Source: JBBRVW01 sp038246545 (GTDB taxonomy: Bacteria; Actinomycetota; Actinomycetes; JACCUZ01). Taken from it: DNA of 64,000 nt. Every line of letters begins with the position of its first letter. Position 1 is the stretch's first letter. The stretch covers positions 173,112 through 237,111 of the forward strand of contig JBBRVW010000001.1 of NCBI GenBank assembly GCA_038246545.1. The letters run 5' to 3'. Below the pieces are notes generated by a model. The model ran no database searches and was not told where the DNA came from. It was given only the letters and a program-made list of their open reading frames with translations. Of the stretch, positions 25,545-33,766 are shown one piece after another. The translations under genes and the position numbers were made by a program.

Positions 25545-26768
25545 TCAGAAGACCAGCGGGTAGCCCGCCGAGCGGAGTCTCGAGAGCACCTGCTCGCAGT
25601 GCTCCTCCCCCCGGGTCTCGAGCTCGAGGCGCACCTCGACCTCGTCGACCAAGAGGCGCGCGTCGGTGCGCACGTGCTCGACCTCCACCACGCTGGCGCC
25701 GGCCGCCGCCACCTCGGTGAGCAGCTCGACCAGCGCACCTGGCTTGTCGGAGATCCGGACGCGGAAGGCGAGGAACCGGCCGGCCACGGCGAGTCCGTGC
25801 CGCAGCACCCGCATGAGCAGCAGGGGGTCGATGTTGCCGCCGGAGAGCACGACCGCCACCGGCGGCTCGAACGCGCGCGGGTCGTCGAGCAGGGCGGCCA
25901 CGCCCGCGGCACCGGCCGGCTCGACGACGAGCTTGGCCCGCTCGAGGCACAGCAGCAGCGCCCGCGACATCGACTCCTCCGACACCGTCACGATGTCGTC
26001 GACAAGCTCCTGCACGATCTGGAAGGGCACCGTCCCCGGGCAGCCGACCGCGATGCCGTCGGCCATCGTCGACATCCGGTCCAGCGGCACCGGGTGCCCG
26101 GCCGCGAGCGAGCCGGGGAACGCGGCCGCACTCTCGGCCTGGACGCCGACGACCCGCACGTCCGGCCGGGTCGACTTCACGGCGAGCGCGATGCCGGCGA
26201 GCAGTCCCCCGCCGCCGGTGCACACGACGACCGTCCGGACGTCGGGCACCTGCTCGAGGATCTCCAGGCCGACGGTCCCCTGCCCCGCGACGATGTCGGG
26301 ATGGTCGAAGGGGTGAACGAGCACCGCCCCCGTCTCCGCCGCGAAGGCCGTGGCGGCAACCAGCGCCTCGTCGACCGACGATCCGTGGAAGCGCACCTCG
26401 GCGCCGTACGCCCGGGTGGCCTCGACCTTCGGGATGGGAGCGCCCTCAGGCATGAACACCGTCGAGCGGAGGCCACGCAGGCTGGCGGCGAGGGCGACGC
26501 CCTGGGCGTGGTTGCCGGCACTGGCGGCCACGACCCCGCGCGCGGACTCCTCGGTCGAGAGACGGGCGATGCGCGTGTAGGCGCCGCGGATCTTGAAGGA
26601 TCCGGCGCGCTGGAGGTTCTCGCACTTGAGCCAGACCGGCCCGCCGAGCCGCTCCGACAGCGGGCGTGACCCCTGGACCGGGGTGTCCCGGATGACGCCC
26701 TCCAGCAGCGCGCGTGCGGCCTTGACGTCGTCCACCGTCACCGGCAGGTGCTGCGACGGCGTCGTCAT
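25545..26768 (-). CDS. ilvA: threonine ammonia-lyase (threonine dehydratase)
   Basis: 407 aa from ATG 26768. A fold-type II PLP enzyme that deaminates L-threonine to 2-oxobutyrate, the first step of isoleucine synthesis or threonine catabolism. The PLP lysine lies in LQRAGSFKIRGAY near residue 60. The phosphate-binding loop is CTGGGGLLAG near 183 and SGGNIDP lies near 312. The C-terminal third (about 325-407) is a single ACT-like regulatory domain (LAFRVRISDKPGALVELLTEV). The length and single ACT domain match the TdcB/short IlvA type common in actinobacteria. Not obviously in an operon. Confidence 0.94.
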   Translation of the reverse strand: MTTPSQHLPVTVDDVKAARALLEGVIRDTPVQGSRPLSERLGGPVWLKCENLQRAGSFKIRGAYTRIARLSTEESARGVVAASAGNHAQGVALAASLRGLRSTVFMPEGAPIPKVEATRAYGAEVRFHGSSVDEALVAATAFAAETGAVLVHPFDHPDIVAGQGTVGLEILEQVPDVRTVVVCTGGGGLLAGIALAVKSTRPDVRVVGVQAESAAAFPGSLAAGHPVPLDRMSTMADGIAVGCPGTVPFQIVQELVDDIVTVSEESMSRALLLCLERAKLVVEPAGAAGVAALLDDPRAFEPPVAVVLSGGNIDPLLLMRVLRHGLAVAGRFLAFRVRISDKPGALVELLTEVAAAGASVVEVEHVRTDARLLVDEVEVRLELETRGEEHCEQVLSRLRSAGYPLVF

Positions 26769-26814
26769 GGCCGCCAGTGTGCCAGGGGTGCCGGTCCGAT
26801 CCGGTCGCGTCAGC

Positions 26815-27969
26815 TCAGGGCCGGTCCAGGAAAGCGAGCACCGAGGCAGTGAACGTGTGCAGGTGGCTGCGACCGGCGACCGGCCCGATCTCCCCGGCCG
26901 CGAAGAACCCGGCGACGCCGGAGGTCCGCAGCCCGGCGCGGACCGCCTGCACGTCGTGGTCGGCCGTGCCGAACAGGTCGGCGCCACGGCCGGTGCAGGA
27001 GAACAGCAGCGCACCCGCGACATCACCCGGCACGGTGGCCAACACCCGATCGAGGTCGTGCGCGGCGCTCTCCGCGTCGCGCACCTGGAGCTGGACCGTC
27101 TGGCCCACCTCCAGGAGGTCGCCGACGACCAGCCCCTCGCGCTCGGTGTCGGCACCGACCACGCCGCGCACCAGGAAGTCGCCGAGGTCGTGCTCGTCGG
27201 CGTACTCGTCCATGGCGACGCCGAGGTGCAGGCCACCGCTCACCATTGCCTGCTCGGCGGGCGGGAGCGAGGCCAGCACCTCCTCGAGCTTGGCCGTGGC
27301 CGGGCGGCCGGCCAACCCGAGCACCACGTTGCCCTCGGCCGCGGTGACCGTCATGGTCGGCCCCACCGGACGGCAGCCCTGGCTCACGACCGGCACCGGC
27401 ACGACGTCGCCGCCGAGCACGACGCCGACGGCGCCGCGGTCACGCACGACGCCGTCGACGAGCAGCCGGGTCGATCCGGCGCCGCGCAGGCCCGAGGCGT
27501 TGCCCCCGGTGATCGGCAGCCCGGGGAGCGCCTCGTTCGCCTGCTCCACGAAAGCGTCGACCGGGAACGACCACGGGTCGACGAGCAGGACAGCCGCGCG
27601 GTCGTCGGCACGGTGCACCGGCATGCCGACGACAGCGATCGACTCCGAGGTCCGCAACACCTCGAGGTGGAAGGAGCGCACATCGACGCCCGGAAGGCTG
27701 CCGGCCCACACGCTGACCGCGGACGTGAGCTCGACACCGCGACCGCCACCGATCACGCCCGGGGCGCTGCACCCGATCGCTGTCGGCGCACCGGTCAGCT
27801 CACCGGCTCGTTCGAGCGCCGCGGCCACGTCGTCCGGTTCGGCACCGCAGGCGAAGACCAGCGCGAGGTCCGGTGCGGCACCGCCCATCGCCAGCAGCGC
27901 CCCCCGGGTGGCAGCCTCGGCGGCCCGCACCAGGTCGGCGTCGACCGCCAGGCCGTCGCCGCAGCGCAC
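26815..27969 (-). CDS. FIST N/C-domain sensory protein
   Basis: 384 aa from GTG 27969; GTG 28005 in the same frame would add 12 residues. The FIST N domain (about 10-205) shows APTAIGCSAPGVIGGGRG and AVVGMPVHRADDRAAVLLVDP. The FIST C domain (about 210-375) shows LGLAGRPATAKLEEVLASLP, then GALLFSCTGRGADLFG and the terminal GVAGFFAAGEIGPVAGRSHLH. FIST proteins are presumed small-ligand sensors, possibly for amino acids, often without an output domain, as here. Divergent from the MoxR gene (about 100 bp apart), so the two may share control. Confidence 0.9.
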   Translation of the reverse strand: MRCGDGLAVDADLVRAAEAATRGALLAMGGAAPDLALVFACGAEPDDVAAALERAGELTGAPTAIGCSAPGVIGGGRGVELTSAVSVWAGSLPGVDVRSFHLEVLRTSESIAVVGMPVHRADDRAAVLLVDPWSFPVDAFVEQANEALPGLPITGGNASGLRGAGSTRLLVDGVVRDRGAVGVVLGGDVVPVPVVSQGCRPVGPTMTVTAAEGNVVLGLAGRPATAKLEEVLASLPPAEQAMVSGGLHLGVAMDEYADEHDLGDFLVRGVVGADTEREGLVVGDLLEVGQTVQLQVRDAESAAHDLDRVLATVPGDVAGALLFSCTGRGADLFGTADHDVQAVRAGLRTSGVAGFFAAGEIGPVAGRSHLHTFTASVLAFLDRP

Positions 27970-28067
27970 CCCGGCCCGGCTGCTGGTCCGCCCGCCTGGT
28001 CGCACCGCCCCATCCTCGCCCCGGACCGGCCTGGGAAACAGCCGCCACCCGACGTACGGTCGAGGAC

Positions 28068-29480
28068 GTGCCTGAGCGACCCACCGCGTCCACCCCCACC
28101 GTCACGACCCTGGCCGAGCTGCGCGAGAGCGGCCACACCTACCGCCCGGTCAAGACCGAGATCCGCGAGAACCTGCTCGACCTGCTGCGGTCGGGGAAGC
28201 CCCGGTTCGAGGGCATCGTCGGGTTCGACGAGACGGTGCTGCCCGCCCTCGAGCGCGCCCTGCTCGCCGGGCACGACCTGGTGCTGCTCGGCGAGCGCGG
28301 ACAGGGCAAGACCCGTCTGATCCGCACCCTCACCACGCTGCTCGACGAGTGGACGCCCGTCGTCGACGGCTGCGAGATCAACGACCACCCCGAGATGCCC
28401 GTCTGCTCGCGCTGCCGCCGGCTGCACGCCGAGGTCGGTGACGACCTGCCGGTGGGCTGGAAGCACCGCAGCGAGCGGTACGGCGAGAAGCTCGCGACCC
28501 CCGACACCTCGGTCGGCGACCTGATCGGGGACATCGACCCGATCAAGGTCGCGGAGGGTCGCACCCTCGGCGACCCCGAGACCGTGCACTACGGCCTGGT
28601 GCCGCGCACCAATCGCGGCATCTTCGCCATCAACGAGCTGCCGGACCTCGCCGAGCGGATCCAGGTGTCCCTGCTCAACGTGCTGGAGGAGCGCGACATC
28701 CAGGTCCGCGGCTACGCGCTGCGGTTGCCGCTCGACATCCTGCTGGTGGCCAGCGCCAACCCCGAGGACTACACCAACCGCGGCCGCATCATCACCCCGC
28801 TCAAGGACCGCTTCGGCGCCGAGATCCGCACGCACTACCCCGACCTGCTCGAGGACGAGATGGGCGTCATCCGACAGGAGGCCGACCTCGCCGCGCTGGT
28901 GCCGGACTTCCTGCTCGAGGTCGTGGCGCGGTTCACCCGGCACGTGCGCGAGTCGCCGGCCGTCGACGCGCGGTCCGGGGTGTCCGCGCGCTTCGGCGTC
29001 GCGGCGACCGAGACCGCCGCCGCCTCCGCGCTGCGCCGCTCGGCCCTCACCGGCGAGCAGCCTGCGGTCACCCGCATCTGCGACCTGCCCGCCGTGGTGC
29101 CCAGCCTGCTCGGCAAGGTGGAGTTCGAGGTCGACGAGGAGGGTCGCGAGGTCGAGGTGCTCGCGCACCTGCTCCGCAAGGCCACCGCCGAGAGCTTCCG
29201 GCACCACCTCGGCGCCTCCGACCTCAAGGCGCTCATCGAGAAGTTCGACGAGGGCCTGCTGGTCGAGAGCGGCGACCTGGTGCCGGGACGCCGGCTGCTC
29301 GACCAGGTCGGCCCGCTGCCCGGGCTGGCGCACCTGCTCGAGCTGCTCGGCGTCGACGAGGGCGCCGAGACCCCCGAGCTGGCAGCGGCCGCCCTCGAGT
29401 TCGCGCTCGAGGGCCTGTTCCTCAACCGGCGCATCAGCAAGGACGACAGCCCCTCCGGCGGCATCCGCTACGGGTCCTAG
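28068..29480 (+). CDS. MoxR/magnesium-chelatase-like AAA+ ATPase
   Basis: 470 aa from GTG 28068, with TACGGT 7 nt upstream (leaderless type). Walker A GERGQGKTRL near residue 75, Walker B-like GIFAINELPDLAERIQ near 190, and sensor LLVASANPEDYTNRGRIITP with an Arg finger candidate in LKDRFGAEI. A zinc-knuckle-like CSRCRRLH lies near 113-120, between the Walker boxes. It pairs with the downstream VWA gene; MoxR/VWA pairs act as chaperone-like machines, for example for metal insertion or complex maturation. The pair resembles the ATPase/VWA subunits of chelatase-type complexes. Target unknown. Confidence 0.9.
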   Translation: MPERPTASTPTVTTLAELRESGHTYRPVKTEIRENLLDLLRSGKPRFEGIVGFDETVLPALERALLAGHDLVLLGERGQGKTRLIRTLTTLLDEWTPVVDGCEINDHPEMPVCSRCRRLHAEVGDDLPVGWKHRSERYGEKLATPDTSVGDLIGDIDPIKVAEGRTLGDPETVHYGLVPRTNRGIFAINELPDLAERIQVSLLNVLEERDIQVRGYALRLPLDILLVASANPEDYTNRGRIITPLKDRFGAEIRTHYPDLLEDEMGVIRQEADLAALVPDFLLEVVARFTRHVRESPAVDARSGVSARFGVAATETAAASALRRSALTGEQPAVTRICDLPAVVPSLLGKVEFEVDEEGREVEVLAHLLRKATAESFRHHLGASDLKALIEKFDEGLLVESGDLVPGRRLLDQVGPLPGLAHLLELLGVDEGAETPELAAAALEFALEGLFLNRRISKDDSPSGGIRYGS

Positions 29481-29549
29481 TGTCCCCACCAGAAGCATTC
29501 GCCCTGCTGCGCGCCGCCGCACCGGCGCCTTGCGTTGTTGTCGTCGGCC

Positions 29550-29629
29550 CGCGTAGAACACCGCTACGCGGAGCTGCTCCGCCCAGCCATGCATCCGGAG
29601 CAACGCCGCTCGCTACCGAGCAACGCTCC
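29550..29629. repeat. cluster of hairpins and direct repeats between the MoxR and VWA genes
   Basis: CGCGTAG (29550-29556) pairs with CTACGCG (29564-29570) over a 7-base loop. Next, CGGAG-CTG-CTCCG forms a second small hairpin. GAGCAACGC occurs twice, 20 bp apart (29598-29606 and 29618-29626), and GGAGC/GCTCC arms enclose both copies (29597-29629). The whole 166-bp spacer separates two genes expected to be co-transcribed. It may be an attenuator, an RNA-processing site or a small repeat element. Confidence 0.5.
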
Positions 29630-29646
29630 CGGCAGGGGCACTAGCC

Positions 29647-31647
29647 GTGCCCCGGGGTTACCGCTACGGCAGCTGGCACGAGGGTCCTGACCCGCTCGCG
29701 CCGCCGCACGACGTCCGGCGGGCGCTCGACCAGCTCGGCGACGACGTGCTCGCGGGGTCGACCCCGCGGGACGCGCTGCGCCGGATGATGCGCCGCGGCG
29801 ACGACGAGCAGGGACGGCGCGGCCTCGACGACATGCTGCGCCGGATCCGTGAGCAGCGGCGGCAGCTGCGCGACCAGGGACGGCTCGGCGGGACCCTCGA
29901 CGAAGTACGCCGGCTGATCGACACCGCGGTCGGGCAGGAGCGGTCCGAGCTGTTCCCCGACCCCTCCGACGACGCGCGGTTCCGCGAGGCCGGCCTCGAC
30001 GCGCTCCCGTCCGACCCGGCGCGCGCGGTCCGCCAGCTGGAGACCTACGACTGGCGCTCGGCCGAGGCCGCGCAGACCTTCGAGCAGGTCAAGGACCTGC
30101 TGCGGCGCGAGGTGCTCGACACGCAGTTCCGCGGGATGAAGGAAGCACTGGAAAGTGCACAGGATCCCGAGTCTGCATCGTCATTGGCCCGCATCAAGGA
30201 CATGGTGGCCGACCTCAACGCGATGCTCGCCGCCGACGCGAAGGGCGAGCACACGCAGGAGCAGTTCGACGACTTCATGCGGACGTACGGCGACCTGTTC
30301 CCGGACCAGCCCCGCGACCTCGAAGAGCTCGTCGACTCGCTGGCCCGCCGGGCTGCCGCGGCCGAGCGGATGATGCGGTCGATGTCGCCGCAGCAGCGGG
30401 AGGAGCTGGCCGCGCTGATGGCCGGCGCGCTGGAGGACATGGACCTCGCGCGCGAGATGCAGCAGCTGAACGAGGCGCTGCGGGCACGCCGTCCGGACCT
30501 GGACCGGCGCAGCCGGGAGCGGATGGAGGGCGACGAGCCGATGGGCGCCGGCGAGGCGACCAGCGCGCTCCAGGACCTGGCCGACCTCGACGACCTCGAG
30601 TCGACCCTCGGCCAGGACTACCCCGGGGCCAGCCTCGAGGACGTCGACGAGGAGGCGGTGCAGCGGGCGCTCGGCCGCGGTGCCGCCGACGACCTGCGCG
30701 AGCTGCGTCGGCTGGAGCGCGAGCTCGAGGAGCAGGGGTACCTCCACCGGTCCGGTGACCGGCTCGACCTCACCGCGAAGGCCGTCCGGCGGCTGGGCCA
30801 GACCGCGCTGCGGCACGTCTTCGCCGACCTCCGCTCGGCCGGCCGCGGCGGACATGACGTGCCGGACGCCGGGCAGGCCGGTGAGCTCACCGGCGCCAGC
30901 CGCCAGTGGCACTTCGGCGACGAGCAGCCGCTCGACGTCGTCCGCACCCTGACCAACGCCGTGCGCGCCCGAGCGGCGAGGACGGGCAGCGGCGGTTGGA
31001 CGGGCGGCATCAAGCTGACCTCCGACGACTTCGAGGTGGCCGAGACCGACCGGCGCACCTCGGCCGCGGTCTGCCTGCTCGTCGACCTGTCGTACTCGAT
31101 GGTGCTGCGCGACACCTGGGGGGCAGCGAAGGCGACGGCGCTGGCGCTGCACGCACTCGTGTCCGGGCAGTTCCCGCAGGACGCGCTGACCATCATCGGG
31201 TTCTCGTCGTACGCACGGACCCTGCAGGCGACCGAGCTCGCGAGCCTCGACGCCGACTACGTGCAGGGCACCAACCTGCAGCACGCGCTGGCGCTGGCCG
31301 GGCAGTTCCTCGACAAGCACCCCGACCACGAACCGGTTGTCCTCGTCGTCACCGACGGCGAGCCGACCGCGCACCTGCTGCCCGGCGGCCGTCCGTACTT
31401 CGCGTGGCCGCCGGAGCCCGAGACCCTGACGGCGACTGTCGTGGAGGTCGACCGGATGACGCGACGCGGCGCGACCCTCAACGTGTTCCAGCTCGACGAC
31501 GACCCGCGGCTCACGGCGTTCATGCAGGACCTGGCGCGACGCAACGGCGGCCGGGTCCTGCTCCCCGACCCGCGCCGGCTCGGGCAGTTCGTCGTCAGCG
31601 ACTACCTGTCGCGACGCAGCGGCAAGCGGTCCCGCCGCGCGGGCTGA
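29647..31647 (+). CDS. von Willebrand factor A domain protein partner of MoxR
   Basis: 666 aa from GTG 29647. The first 430 residues are helical and highly charged, with many Arg/Asp/Glu. The segment LEELVDSLARRAAAAERMMRSMSPQQREEL suggests a coiled coil (quoted in parts: LEELVDSLARR, AERMMRSMSPQQ). The C-terminal VWA domain (about 470-640) has an intact MIDAS: DLSYS near 480, the Thr in YVQGTNLQ, and VVTDGEPTAH. This binds Mg2+ and presumably the partner or substrate. It is the natural partner of the upstream ATPase, separated here by a structured 166-bp spacer. No signal peptide is seen, so it is cytosolic. Confidence 0.88.
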   Translation: MPRGYRYGSWHEGPDPLAPPHDVRRALDQLGDDVLAGSTPRDALRRMMRRGDDEQGRRGLDDMLRRIREQRRQLRDQGRLGGTLDEVRRLIDTAVGQERSELFPDPSDDARFREAGLDALPSDPARAVRQLETYDWRSAEAAQTFEQVKDLLRREVLDTQFRGMKEALESAQDPESASSLARIKDMVADLNAMLAADAKGEHTQEQFDDFMRTYGDLFPDQPRDLEELVDSLARRAAAAERMMRSMSPQQREELAALMAGALEDMDLAREMQQLNEALRARRPDLDRRSRERMEGDEPMGAGEATSALQDLADLDDLESTLGQDYPGASLEDVDEEAVQRALGRGAADDLRELRRLERELEEQGYLHRSGDRLDLTAKAVRRLGQTALRHVFADLRSAGRGGHDVPDAGQAGELTGASRQWHFGDEQPLDVVRTLTNAVRARAARTGSGGWTGGIKLTSDDFEVAETDRRTSAAVCLLVDLSYSMVLRDTWGAAKATALALHALVSGQFPQDALTIIGFSSYARTLQATELASLDADYVQGTNLQHALALAGQFLDKHPDHEPVVLVVTDGEPTAHLLPGGRPYFAWPPEPETLTATVVEVDRMTRRGATLNVFQLDDDPRLTAFMQDLARRNGGRVLLPDPRRLGQFVVSDYLSRRSGKRSRRAG

Positions 31648-31825
31648 CCCCCTCGGGGCGCCCGCCCACGACCCGCTCGCCGGCGACCTGGGCCCCCCGA
31701 CACGCCGCCGGGTGGCCCGACCGGTGGGGGAACGAGGTCGCGAACGATCTTCCGGCACCACCGCGTGGCCGGGCGCTCACCAGGTCGCCCGGCTGGTGGC
31801 TCAAGTTCTCCGGCCGGATGTCCGA

Positions 31826-31831
31826 TACACT
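31826..31831 (+). promoter_or_regulatory. -10 hexamer TACACT of the putative small transcript
   Basis: TACACT sits in GTCC-GATACACT-GGAC, so it is flanked by a small inverted repeat. No gene start follows within leaderless distance; the next ribosome-binding site is 200 bp away. A clear -35 is missing (TCAAGT lies 19 bp upstream). Confidence 0.4.
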
Positions 31832-32036
31832 GGACGGCAGCAGCCCACCCAGAGGTTGCCCGGAGTGCCCCAGTCGGGCGCCCGGTACCCCGCCCCCGAG
31901 GGGCCGGCGACATCAGATCCGCGAGATTGACGCGTGCCTGACCGCCGTACCTCAGGGCAGGACACGCACCAGCCGTCGACGCGGACCCGTGAGAGAGATG
32001 CGGGTCGCCGGCGGCGCAGCACGGAAGGAGACCAAC

Positions 32037-32072
32037 ATGGTCGAGGACGACTTCGGTCCCTGGGACGACTGA
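32037..32072 (+). CDS. putative 11-codon micro-ORF
   Basis: Encodes MVEDDFGPWDD. The ATG is preceded by GGAAGGAGACCAAC, the best Shine-Dalgarno sequence in this part of the window, with ideal spacing. The second half of the ORF lies inside a hairpin: GGTCCCTGGG (32055-32064) pairs with CCCAGGACC (32073-32081), with the stop codon in the loop. It could be a leader peptide, a very small protein or chance. The peptide is very acidic and does not resemble a known attenuator peptide. It is followed at 32105 by a strong hairpin. Confidence 0.35.
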   Translation: MVEDDFGPWDD

Positions 32073-32104
32073 CCCAGGACCACACGAGAAGGTTCAGGTC
32101 CATC

Positions 32105-32140
32105 GACGCCCCGTCCGGCACTCGTGCCGGGCGGGGCGTC
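32105..32140 (+). terminator. strong terminator-like hairpin
   Basis: GACGCCCCG-T-CCGGCA / TGCCGG-G-CGGGGCGTC with a CTCG loop forms a stem of about 16 bp with one G-T wobble. No T-run follows, as is usual for actinobacterial terminators. It would end the putative 31.8-32.1 kb transcript. Confidence 0.6.
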
Positions 32141-32154
32141 GTCGTCCGAGCCAA

Positions 32155-32218
32155 AGATCCTTTGTGCGGCGACACACCGCATCACCGGCGAGCCTGGTGG
32201 GCAGCGCCCAAAGGATCT
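32155..32218. repeat. inverted repeat upstream of the MFS transporter gene
   Basis: AGATCCTTTGTGCG (32155-32168) and its near-perfect reverse complement (32205-32218; 13 of 14 match) enclose 36 bp. The left arm is also part of the palindrome CAAAG-ATC-CTTTG. The right arm ends about 47 bp before the MFS GTG. It could be a two-site operator or a short mobile-element relic. Confidence 0.5.
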
Positions 32219-32265
32219 CGACGGCCTGCTCAGCGGGCGTTCGGCGCCCCGGCTACCGTCACCGC

Positions 32266-33549
32266 GTGACGACCAGCGACGAGGGTGCCCGACCCCCACG
32301 CCGCCGCAACCCGATGGCCGGGCTGCCCCGCGAGGTGGGCGTGCTGACGGCCGTGGCGTTCGCCGTCGCGGTGGGCTTCGGTGTCGTGGCGCCGGCCATC
32401 CCGGTGTACGCCCGGGAGTTCGGGGTGGGGCGCACAGCGGCGGGCGCGGTGATCTCGGCGTTCGCGTTCATGCGGCTGGTCTCGGCCCTGGGCAGCGGTC
32501 GTCTGGTGAACCGGATCGGCGAGCGCCTGGTCCTGGCCACCGGCATCGCCATCGTGGCCGTGAGCAGCGCCCTGGCCGGCCTCGCGCAGACGTACACCCA
32601 GCTGCTCGTGCTGCGCGGGATCGGTGGCGTCGGCTCGGCGATGTTCACCGTCTCGGCCATCTCCCTGCTCCTCCGGGTGGTCGACGCCGACCAGCGCGGG
32701 CGCGCGACCGGGATGTGGCAGTCCGGCTTCCTGCTCGGCGCCATCGCCGGACCCGCAATCGGCGGTCCGCTGACCGCGATCTCGCTGCGGGCGCCGTTCT
32801 TCGTGTACGCCGGGACGCTCACCGTCGCCGGCGGCATCGGCCTGCTGTTCCTGACCAAGGCGTCGCTGCACGACGTCGACACCTCGACGTCGCGGGCGAC
32901 CACCGTCACCCTGCCGCAGGCGTTGCGGGTCTCCGGCTACCGTGCCGCGCTGACGTCAAACCTCGGCAACGGATGGGCGCTGTTCGGCGTCCGCAGCTCG
33001 CTGATCCCGCTGTTCGTCACCGAGGGCATCGGGGCATCGGCAACCTGGACGGGCATCGGCTTCTTCGTCTCCGCGGCGGCCCAGGGTGGCCTGCTGCTGG
33101 TCGCCGGATCGTTCACCGACCGGGTCGGACGCCGCCCCGCGCTGCTGATCGGTGGGGCGGCCGCGACGGTCTCGATGCTCGGGCTCGCACTGAGCGACTC
33201 GCTCGTCGTCTACACGGTCGCCATGGCGCTGTTCGGCGCCGGCGCGGCGTTCCTGTCGGTCGCTCCGAGCGCAGTCGTCGGTGACGTCGTCCACGGCAAG
33301 GGCGGCACCGTCGTGGCGGCGTTCCAGATGTCCGCCGACCTGGGCGCCGTCGTCGGGCCGCTCGTCGCCGGCGAGCTCGCCGACCGCTACTCGTTCGGTG
33401 CCGCGTTCGGCGTCACCGCCGGTGTCGTCGCCGCGGGTCTCCTGACCGCGTTCCTCTCGACCGAGACGCGCCGGGTTCCCGGTGCCGATGACGAGACGGT
33501 GGACTCGGGTGGGGTGGATGCCGAGCCCGCTCCGGGTACCACGGGGTGA
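32266..33549 (+). CDS. MFS transporter
   Basis: 427 aa from GTG 32266, with TACCGT exactly 6 nt upstream (leaderless). Twelve hydrophobic segments are expected. Conserved MFS loop 2-3 motif in GSGRLVNRIGERLVLATG (near residue 80), and the second-half equivalent GSFTDRVGRRPALLIGG near 285. The fold and loop motifs suggest a proton-driven drug or metabolite efflux pump of the DHA1 type. Substrate unknown. An inverted repeat directly upstream may be its operator. A 17-bp palindrome follows the gene. Confidence 0.9.
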   Translation: MTTSDEGARPPRRRNPMAGLPREVGVLTAVAFAVAVGFGVVAPAIPVYAREFGVGRTAAGAVISAFAFMRLVSALGSGRLVNRIGERLVLATGIAIVAVSSALAGLAQTYTQLLVLRGIGGVGSAMFTVSAISLLLRVVDADQRGRATGMWQSGFLLGAIAGPAIGGPLTAISLRAPFFVYAGTLTVAGGIGLLFLTKASLHDVDTSTSRATTVTLPQALRVSGYRAALTSNLGNGWALFGVRSSLIPLFVTEGIGASATWTGIGFFVSAAAQGGLLLVAGSFTDRVGRRPALLIGGAAATVSMLGLALSDSLVVYTVAMALFGAGAAFLSVAPSAVVGDVVHGKGGTVVAAFQMSADLGAVVGPLVAGELADRYSFGAAFGVTAGVVAAGLLTAFLSTETRRVPGADDETVDSGGVDAEPAPGTTG

Positions 33550-33571
33550 TGCTCCGGAGCAGGGTTGGGAC

Positions 33572-33588
33572 CCGTTGCCCGGCAACGG
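33572..33588. terminator. short palindrome after the MFS gene, possible terminator
   Basis: CCGTTGCC-C-GGCAACGG is a perfect 17-bp palindrome 23 bp after the MFS stop. The loop is a single base, so in RNA the inner pairs would open. It may be a terminator or a protein-binding site. Confidence 0.4.
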
Positions 33589-33766
33589 TGTCAGCGTGAT
33601 CACCGGTCGGGGGTCAGGCCCATGCTGAGCCACCAGCTGGACGACTGACCGAGTGATCCACCTCACGGCCCGCGACCCCACTGCTCACCCGAGTCCAGGG
33701 AGCAGAACGGGGGCAGCGGGTGAAACCCCGTGGACGAGCCGCAGCGGTCGACCTAGCGTCCGCGGG

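Larger units (their letters stand above)
31648..32265. other. 618-bp region without a conventional gene, holding a putative short transcription unit
   Basis: Between the VWA and MFS genes no normal coding sequence is seen. The stretch contains, in order: a good -10 hexamer (31826), a structured GC-rich segment with GCCCGG/CCGGGC-type pairings near 31858-31885, an 11-codon ORF with a perfect Shine-Dalgarno (32037), a hairpin around its stop, a strong terminator-like hairpin (32105-32140) and an inverted repeat (32155-32218). Together they suggest a transcript of about 300 nt, either a small RNA or a leader with a micro-ORF. Confidence 0.5.
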
